This document shows, one piece after another, positions 56,960-64,000 of a stretch of DNA of 64,000 bases. Below the pieces are notes generated by a model. That model was not told the DNA's origin and ran no database searches. It worked only from the letters and a program-made list of their open reading frames with translations. This DNA is from Panicum virgatum. Lineage: Eukaryota > Streptophyta > Magnoliopsida > Poales > Poaceae. The first letter of the stretch is position 1. The number at the start of each line of letters is the position of its first letter. Location: contig NC_053138.1 of assembly GCF_016808335.1 (NCBI RefSeq), positions 15,555,900 to 15,619,899 of the forward strand, read 5' to 3'. The position numbers and the translations under genes are program-made.

Positions 56960-59900
56960 TGTGGCAGCCCCACCTAAATTAATCCGGCTTAAGTGCGCTA
57001 AACATCACCGAAACAGTAACTAGGGTTAACACGCACTTAAAACGGAGCAATCCGGCAGTGCTGTCGGGTAAAATCCCGATTAAACCACTTGAAACAGGAT
57101 CGACAAAGCAGTCCAGAGAATGCAACATTCCACAATTTTTACAGTACAGAGTATGAAACTGATTGTTATTATTACAAACCGAGTTTGAATTTATAAAAGT
57201 ACAACAGAGTTCAAGTTTGACGAAAAATGAACGATAGTCTAGCGTCGAAACCAGACGTCATGATGAAGTCCGTACATGACGTCAACCGTAACCTCCGATG
57301 TACCACCTGAAAAACAAAGCAACAAGCAAGGCTGAGTATACTAATACTCAGCAAGACTTACCCGACTAAGGGTATACTTAGCCCATTATCTAGACATGCA
57401 AGGCTTTTGGCTTGAGGGGTTTGTTTTGCCGAAAAGCAGTAAAGAGTAGATCCTTAATTGCAGGTTTTGGCTTTCAGGTTCTAGTTCAATTAATCATTCT
57501 AGGTGAGCATCTATCCAATAGCATACATGGTGGGAAAAAAATTATCTTTCATCATCCAACCAACCATATTCATCATCATCATCTTTCACTTCTTACTCTA
57601 TGTGGCAAAAGGGTTAAGCAGTCTCATTGTCCGTGAGCGGCGGAACGATTCGAATCGATTTTGTTATCCTGGCCAGGCAGACCTAAACACGTCACGTGGT
57701 TACTCCCAGAGTCACACGTGCAACTTTTCCCTTCAATTCCCGCTTCACGGAACAGGCCCACCGCCCTCGACTACAGAGCCCGGCTCTGCACCCGTCATCC
57801 CAGATGAGACCAAAGTCAAGACAGTGGGGAGGTATGTTCCGGCCTCGGTTCAATCCAGTACTTAAGCTTACCGATTACCATATTCTCGGCATGTGTCTAG
57901 TATGTTCAAACGCTTAACCACCACTACCACACACTGCGGCCTTAGCATTTTCTTCACTAAACAGACGGGGTCTCATCCAGAAACATAGTACCCTGACCTC
58001 GCCCGTAGACCTTATATTCTGCAGTATGTAGTAGAGAACCTATCATCTCGCGAGCGGCAGGAAATCACTCGACTTTTACCGGTCCTAATTAGCAAGGCAT
58101 CTACTCGCACTTAACTTCTAGTAACCAGTACCTGGGTACCTAGGATCATGCATCTAAGGTTTCAGTCAACTCCTGTAAATATAAATGCACAGATACATAA
58201 TAGGAACATAATTTTTATAGCATTTAAAATACTAGGATTGATGCACCAGGGCTTGCCTTTTTGCTGAGCGGGGTTAGTATTTCTCTCGGTCTTGGGCCGG
58301 ATCTTCACAAGTTCCTTCCTTGGCTTGCTTCGCTAGCTCCTAGCTTCATGACCAAATTTATAGACGACGTCCTTGCTACGATTTCTACATGAATGCACAA
58401 GCGATGCAAGTGAGCGAAACAATTTAAGATTTTTGACCGGACTGTCGAGTATGCAAACAAGCTAATTACACAAAAATAGGTAGCATAGCGTGGCATGTGG
58501 ACTACAAGAAATGATTTCAACATCTTAGTGGCACAATTATTTAGTGCAGATTAATTAGGCACATGCACAACCCACCTGGAGGCTGGAGCATCAGCTAACT
58601 TTGGATATGAGGTAAATTGAGGAGGTAATAACAATTTAAATACAGCTAAGAGCATTTGGCCTTGCCTAAACATACTATCAAATATTTTCCCTCTTCGATA
58701 CAGATCTAAGTAGACACACAGAATTGGCTTTGCTAAATGTTGGCATTTTATGACTATTGGTGAATGCAAATAAAATAAAATAAATAAAATAAAAACTCAA
58801 CTACTATTTAGTGAACACTATCAGTTAAAAGTTATTCCATGAGTCAAGCAGATTTTATCTGTACAACGTTATCATATAAAGTCATGACAAAAGCTGATGA
58901 TATTTTGATAGATTATGCTTCAAGGGAACTAACATGATTGATCTCACAGGACTTCAAGCAACAGAGAATTAACCATTTATTTAGAAATTTATTCATCACA
59001 CAGATAAACCACAAACAAAAGGACAAACCTTTCATGAGAAACTATATATGCATAAATTAAGGAATAACGATACAAAGCTATGACAGATGGTTTCGTGATT
59101 TTAGAACTACCAATATTTTTCTAGGAATTCCACAGAATCAAACACGCACAAGTATTGCTACCAAAGAGACTAGCTAGCTTCTACTATCCATCCCTTCACC
59201 AAAGTGTGCATACAAACATAGTGCTAGGCCTGCACCTGCTGCTTCATCTAGGTATTTGACCTTCAAATTTTTCCTGCAGGTTTATCTACTCAAATATAGC
59301 AACTAGTAAAAGTTTCGTAATTTTCCAAGTACAAGAACCATTTATCATGAGATAGCACTATTAACCATGGATTTAAATCAAAACCAAAGCTAGAGAGTTG
59401 TGATGGATCCTAAACTTTTACCATATTGTTCATTTAGTATCTAAAGCATACTAGAAAAATTTTATTTGAAAAATACCAAGTAGAGCATCAAGAGCAAAAT
59501 ACAGCATTTATTACTAGCCTAGAACAAGATCTAATAAAACCCCATAGCTATATTTGTCAAAATGTCCTCAAATTTTGACAGTAATCTATTCATCTGAGGT
59601 GTAGCACATTGTCCAAAAATCAGCTAAATATAATGGGTAGAACTTGAGATACATACAAATGTGGATAAAACTAATATTTAATGTAGAGATAAAACTATTG
59701 GTCAAAAGCAAAAGTGTATGTAACAAAAGTTGTAGATTTTGTTTCAAGGATTTCAGAACAGTTGAGTTTGTATTTTTCTGATTTTTCTATGATTTTCTAC
59801 GAATTTTCAAAGTTTGCTGTTTGAAGTCTATGTACATTTTGCAAACTAGCCTCTGGAATTTTCGTTTCTTTTAACTGGAGGTCCCTGGTCGGACCAGGAA

Positions 59901-61263
59901 CAGAGGAGGGATTCCGGCCCTTTTTCCGGCGAGCAAAGTCACCGGAAGTGGGGGCTAGGTTGGGGGAAATGGAGAAGAGGTCGAGCCGCACCTGTAGAGG
60001 GCCTTTGTGGGGGCTGGGGTGCTCGGAATTGGCGGCGCCGCGGAGAGCGGCGGCCAGCAGTGGTCTGCTCCGGCGCGGCGGCGCTCCGGCGGCCATGGGT
60101 GGAGGTGGCTGGGCTTGGGAGCTCCGTTGGGGCGAGGTGAAGCCGTTCCCGAGGTTGTTTTGAGCGGGGAGAGGGTAGAACGACGAGCTCGACGGCGAGC
60201 TGCGGACGACGGCGATGCTGTGCCGCGGCGGCGGTGTTTCGGAGGCCCTGGGCGGCGATGGCTGGGCCGAGGAGCTGCGGGACATCGAGAAGAAGCTCGC
60301 TAGGGGTTTGTTTGGGGGCGACGAAGAGCGGAGGAGGGGGCTCCGCGTGGAGGTGGCTCGACGGCGAGCAACGGCGGGCGGCAGCGTTGCTGCGCAGGAG
60401 GAGCTCGACTCTAGGCTCAGGCACGAGAAGTGGAGAAGCAAAGTCGAAGTTGGCTCTGATGACGGCTTAAGCGGTGGAGCTAGGGAAGGGCCACACGGCC
60501 AGGCGACACGGAGGCACGGCGACGGCCATCCTCGGCGTCGTCACGGCGAGCAGAGGACGATGGGACGCGTATCGCGCTTGAGGGGCGCCATGGAGAACCG
60601 GTCTTACGAAAACCAAGGGCGCAGAGCGGTTTGGGTCGGGGGCGCGGCGAGGGCGCGGCGCGTGGCCGACGCCGGCGGCGAGCGCCGTCACGGCGAGACA
60701 CAGAGAAAGGAGATGGAGTGAGGGCAGTTTCGTAAATAAAGCGAAGTTCAAAACTCCAGTTTGTAAACTCAATTTTTCTCCTTCTAAATGGCCTCAAATG
60801 AAAAACTTTTGAATACCAAACTTGCTCAAAATTTCGAGATCTACAACTTTTGTTTTAGGCAAAAATTCATTTGAAGCTTCGTTTGAAAGATAAAATTTAA
60901 AACTTGAGTGCATTTGAAAAGGTCTTATACGCTTCGAAATTTAAATTTTTCTCCCATTTTTGTGTGGCGACTCAAAAAACTTTGAACACTAAAGTTGTTC
61001 ATCTTTTGAAAACCTACAACTTTGGTTTTGGACAAAAATTCATTAGAGCTATATTTTAGAAATTATTTTCAAAGCATATTTGTTTAAAATTTGAAAGATG
61101 GTTTAAAACCTCGAATACTATGGTTCATTTGACCGGTCATTTTATGTGCAAAATTTCATATACACAAAAACACACATACATTAGTTCAAGATTTCCTATT
61201 TAATGATGCATGATTTGATGCTAATTACACTGAAGTGGATATTTAAAAACCTGAGCCGTCACA
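56960..61263 (-). mobile_element. Gypsy solo LTR, 4304 bp
   Basis: The plus strand reads TGTGGCAGCC at the left and GCCGTCACA at the right, that is TGTGACGGC to GGCTGCCACA on the minus strand, with perfect GGCCT duplications. It has no PBS, pol or second LTR. The layout resembles the other LTRs here in reverse: AT-rich U3, GC-rich leader (59880-60720), and a stem-loop GAGTATACTAATACTC (57333-57349) before an acceptor-like TTTTTCAG (57307-57314). Open frames in the GC-rich part are not supported as genes. Confidence 0.88.
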
Positions 61264-61268
61264 GGCCT
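61264..61268 (+). repeat. Target duplication GGCCT (right)
   Basis: Partner of 56955-56959. Confidence 0.85.
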
Positions 61269-61777
61269 GGCTTCTCGACCCTTCGCGAGAGCGGCGAGGC
61301 GGCCGACGCCTCATCCCCCACCTCGCGCCCGCAGCCTGTATTGCTCTCCTCCACCCGTGTTGCCATCCACCGGGGGCGTCCAGGACCTTCGGCACCTCGC
61401 CGTCTCCGGGGACGTGCCTCCTCGCCAACGCCGACGATTTTGATGCGGTGCTACTGTCCGCCCCGGCGGTTGCGGTGGCGGAGGAGCAGCAAGAGGCGGC
61501 GAGGGAGGTGGAGCGCGGCCTCCTAGAGCTGCAGCAAGTGTTCCTGGACAAGGCGCTGGTGGAGGCCCAGGGCGCGGTGGAGGCTGAGTTGCGGGAGGCC
61601 CGGATGCTGCATGCTGAGGCGCGGCGGAGGCGGTTTTGCTTGGCCGGCGGACTCGCGGCGCTTCTGCTCGTCGCCGTAGCTATTGCTGTTGTAACGGCAC
61701 TCGTGTTGGAGCGCAGAGGCGGCAGCGGCGGCGAAAACCTTCTGCTGCAGATCGCTGCGAACTTGCCCGCGTGGTGA
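61264..61777 (+). CDS. Unrecognised frame with C-terminal membrane segment, 5' interrupted
   Basis: The frame is open from the solo LTR boundary to TGA at 61775-61777 (about 170 codons). The C-terminal part looks protein-like: LLANADDFDAVLLSAPAV, then a Glu/Ala-rich helical, possibly coiled-coil stretch (EEQQEAAREVERGLLELQQ, AEAELREARMLHAEARRRR), then a hydrophobic segment FCLAGGLAALLLVAVAIAVV, typical of a single membrane anchor. A TAAGC donor-like site follows at 61913. I do not recognise the family. The solo LTR probably split the gene or gene fragment, leaving its start uncertain. It could also be a fragment carried by the Helitron ending at 63825. Confidence 0.4.
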
Positions 61778-63796
61778 ATACCTTGGGATGACGTGATTTC
61801 AGCATTTGTGGCCGCGAAGAAGCAAGACGCTCGAAAAACAACAACAATCTCAATCTCAAATCTCCATGAGTGACCACGAAGGAAGTGAGACAGATACAAG
61901 TTTCTTCAGGCGGTAAGCAAATATCCTTTCCTTTCCACATATGTTGATTGATTTTTGCTCCTTGTACATAGATTACATTCCTTTGCTTTCAATCTCCCTC
62001 CCGATTACTACACATGTAAAATCAGTTCTCCATCCTTTTTGTTGTGTGCACAGCCTGGGAAATTCCATAGGAAAATGATAACAGTGATATCGAACGCTCA
62101 GATCTTGTACAAAATTTAGCTTTTCAATCACATAAGAGGTAATTGATCTTTGGTCTATCCTATTTAAAATTTTATTGACTTGATGTTCCTTACACCAGCC
62201 AAAGAGATATCTAAAAGCTGGAGTCATTTTTGTTGTCCTAAACAGCTTAAAATTGGGGGCTACAATCTTATTTATCAGGTATGCATTCAAACTGAGTAGT
62301 ACAAATAGTAATCACCTAAACTTTACAGTACAACATACCTTTCTTATAAAAATCATATTTGCCTATGCAATTGTTTCTATTACTGACCAAATAATCATGT
62401 TCAGAGTTCTGCATAAACAAGAATGAATGTGTCCATATATGCGGCTGACAAGGGCATCTAACTGATGAGAGCAGCAAATAGAAATCAACTTATAGGATAG
62501 TACATAACGTAAACCTACAAGTACTCTTTGCTTATCAAAGCCATAACAAATAAAGAAGGAACACATCTTAAGACAACTTTGCTTCTGTCATATCTACACA
62601 TTCCCTATATTTGTCAAAAATGCTATAGCTACAGCAGCCACTTTAGCAAACTCGATTTCGACAATAACTTTTGTTATAACCAGAGTTCTTTTTTTTACTA
62701 TGCTCATCGATTACTTGAATACAACGTCCTGGTCTTTATTCCTCAGCTAAGGGCTACTGTAAAAAGATCAGCCATCCAGTTCTTCATTGGTTCTGTGTTG
62801 GAGTGAAGTGATAAACCATTCCTGTCATGGCATTGACATGTATGCTAAATTGAGCACCTGCACCCTCTGCTGTCTTTAGATGATCTATAAGCAGCTGTAT
62901 TATATAAGCAGCTTTGGTTAGCAAGAGAAGGTTAGAATCTTGCACAGTTCGGCAGACATTGACTTCTGAACAGATCTTAAAAGTATGCTCTTCTCACTTC
63001 TCTCTGCTTTATTTTTTGGAAGGTTTCAGGAATCTACTGACAGTAAAAATACCAAACTTGGTTACTCCACCACAATGAGCATTTCGAGGTTCTAACTAAA
63101 AGTAGTTGATCAGGTTATGTCCCATGGCAAAAGTAGTTGAGAGAGAGAGAGAGACTACATCGAAATACTCATTTGCAACTACCGATATAAATATTACAGT
63201 AATGATCATGTGGTGCTTGATCTCCTGTAAATTCATAATACAGGTTGCAATTCGAAGCCATATAGCAGCTTGCTTTATTTGATCAAATTCAAAAGATATG
63301 TTGCATTGGCTATTTTACCTCAAATTGATACTTTCAACATTCACTTAATGTTACCCTTGTAATTTTTACCATTTTACCTCCTAATATGCATAAAAGGTAT
63401 ACTAAAGATAAATGCAAGTGGCTCACCACATGAAACACGCTCTTAAGGTTTTGTGTTTTCTGATTCCATAAAGCACCCTGCATGACATGATGTTCATAAA
63501 GTGGAAAAAAATCATCTAATGGATTCTAGCTGTTTTGTCATCTTCTTTGTCTCAAGTTAGTGCATGATCTTTTGAAGGCATGTAGTCATTTCTAATCTTT
63601 AGAAAATTGGGGATTGAGAAGATCGCCAATTATTGTGGATTTCAGTTGGACCTCTTATATATATTAATACCTCGAATACACTCCAAAGAACAAAAAAACA
63701 CTCACCTTACCTCTTGTATATATATTAACACCTCGAATACACTCCAAACACCGACGTATCAGAGATTCATAGGTCTAGAATGGCCTAATCAAGCTG
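61778..63796. other. AT-rich non-coding, possible Helitron body
   Basis: No supported gene. It holds a short GA run near 63137-63152 and an imperfect tandem repeat (63651-63748), and leads into a Helitron 3' end. Confidence 0.45.
63651..63748 (+). repeat. Imperfect tandem repeat, about 38 bp units
   Basis: CCTCTTATATATATTAATAC... (63651-63687) recurs as CCTCTTGTATATATATTAAC... (63710-63748), both ending CTCGAATACACTCCAAA. Confidence 0.8.
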
Positions 63797-63825
63797 GGCG
63801 CGGCAACGCCGCGCCGAGTTTCTAG
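63797..63825 (+). mobile_element. Helitron-type 3' terminus
   Basis: A perfect hairpin GGCGCGGC-AAC-GCCGCGCC (63797-63815) is followed by six bases and CTAG (63822-63825), then T. The 5' end was not located; the segment from about 61264 or further left may belong to it. Confidence 0.7.
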
Positions 63826-64000
63826 TTGTTACGAAATGTTTGTTGCACGTGTGGGCTAAATCTTTAGTGATCCAGTTTTGTTGTCCTGGGCCATTTGCTT
63901 CCAGTTTTTCACCCGGACCGCTTTCTTCGGCCCGCTGGCTGGTTTCCAGCCGAGGCCCACACGATGACACATGCCACCAGGCCTGCTTCTCCCTCGACGG
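63826..64000. other. Window end, nothing recognised
   Basis: Mixed composition, with no feature supported. Confidence 0.5.

Noticed and set aside
59797..60721. Long frames on both strands
   Set aside because: GC-rich leader part of the gypsy solo LTR.
1..64000. CRISPR array, operon, tRNA or rRNA gene
   Set aside because: Looked for and not seen; the repeats present are tandem duplications, LTRs, MITEs and microsatellites of a plant genome.

Overview
This 64 kb window is nuclear DNA from a grass (Poaceae, probably a panicoid such as an andropogonoid or a millet; the species cannot be fixed from sequence alone). The evidence is intron-bearing plant genes with GC-rich 5' ends, Tekay/Del-type Ty3-gypsy chromoviruses, Sirevirus-like Copia LTR sequence, plant L1 LINEs carrying an RNase H domain, Tourist- and hAT-like MITEs and Helitron ends. 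There are no bacterial-type operons, CRISPR arrays, rRNA or tRNA genes that I could see.

Positions 1-25530 are a nested transposon block. The oldest layer is a decayed L1 LINE (10219-25530). A minus-strand gypsy element (A) inserted to its left, and part of its LTR is seen at 6537-10218. A second gypsy element (B, plus strand) then landed in A's LTR; its damaged pol and 3' LTR fill 1-6536. A Copia solo LTR (7409-8800, target duplication GAAGG) also landed in A's LTR. A very young, apparently intact gypsy element C (11409-23166, target duplication CTATC, two near-identical 3.29 kb LTRs) split the LINE ORF in its RT domain.

Positions 25531-52740 are the genic part: a RAB11/RABA-type small GTPase (+), a RING-H2 E3 ligase with a long 5'-UTR intron (-), the splicing factor U2AF35 (-), a METTL21-type methyltransferase (-) sharing a 325 bp bidirectional promoter with an unrecognised 441-aa acidic protein (+), and a CC-type (ROXY) glutaredoxin (-). 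MITEs sit in several introns and spacers. From memory and not verified, U2AF35b, a RAB11-type gene and a CC-type glutaredoxin lie close together on rice chromosome 5 long arm, which would make this an orthologous block.

Positions 52741-64000 are mostly intergenic: a (GT)45 microsatellite, a 4.3 kb minus-strand gypsy solo LTR (56960-61263, target duplication GGCCT) inserted in a GC-rich sequence that continues as an open frame ending in a membrane segment (61264-61777), and a Helitron 3' end at 63825.

The two most unusual observations are (1) an acidic mini-ORF embedded in the gypsy LTRs, bounded by splice-like sites with a GC donor, in which an indel between copies keeps the frame; and (2) an intron-like 110 bp insertion that exactly interrupts gag of the young element C.
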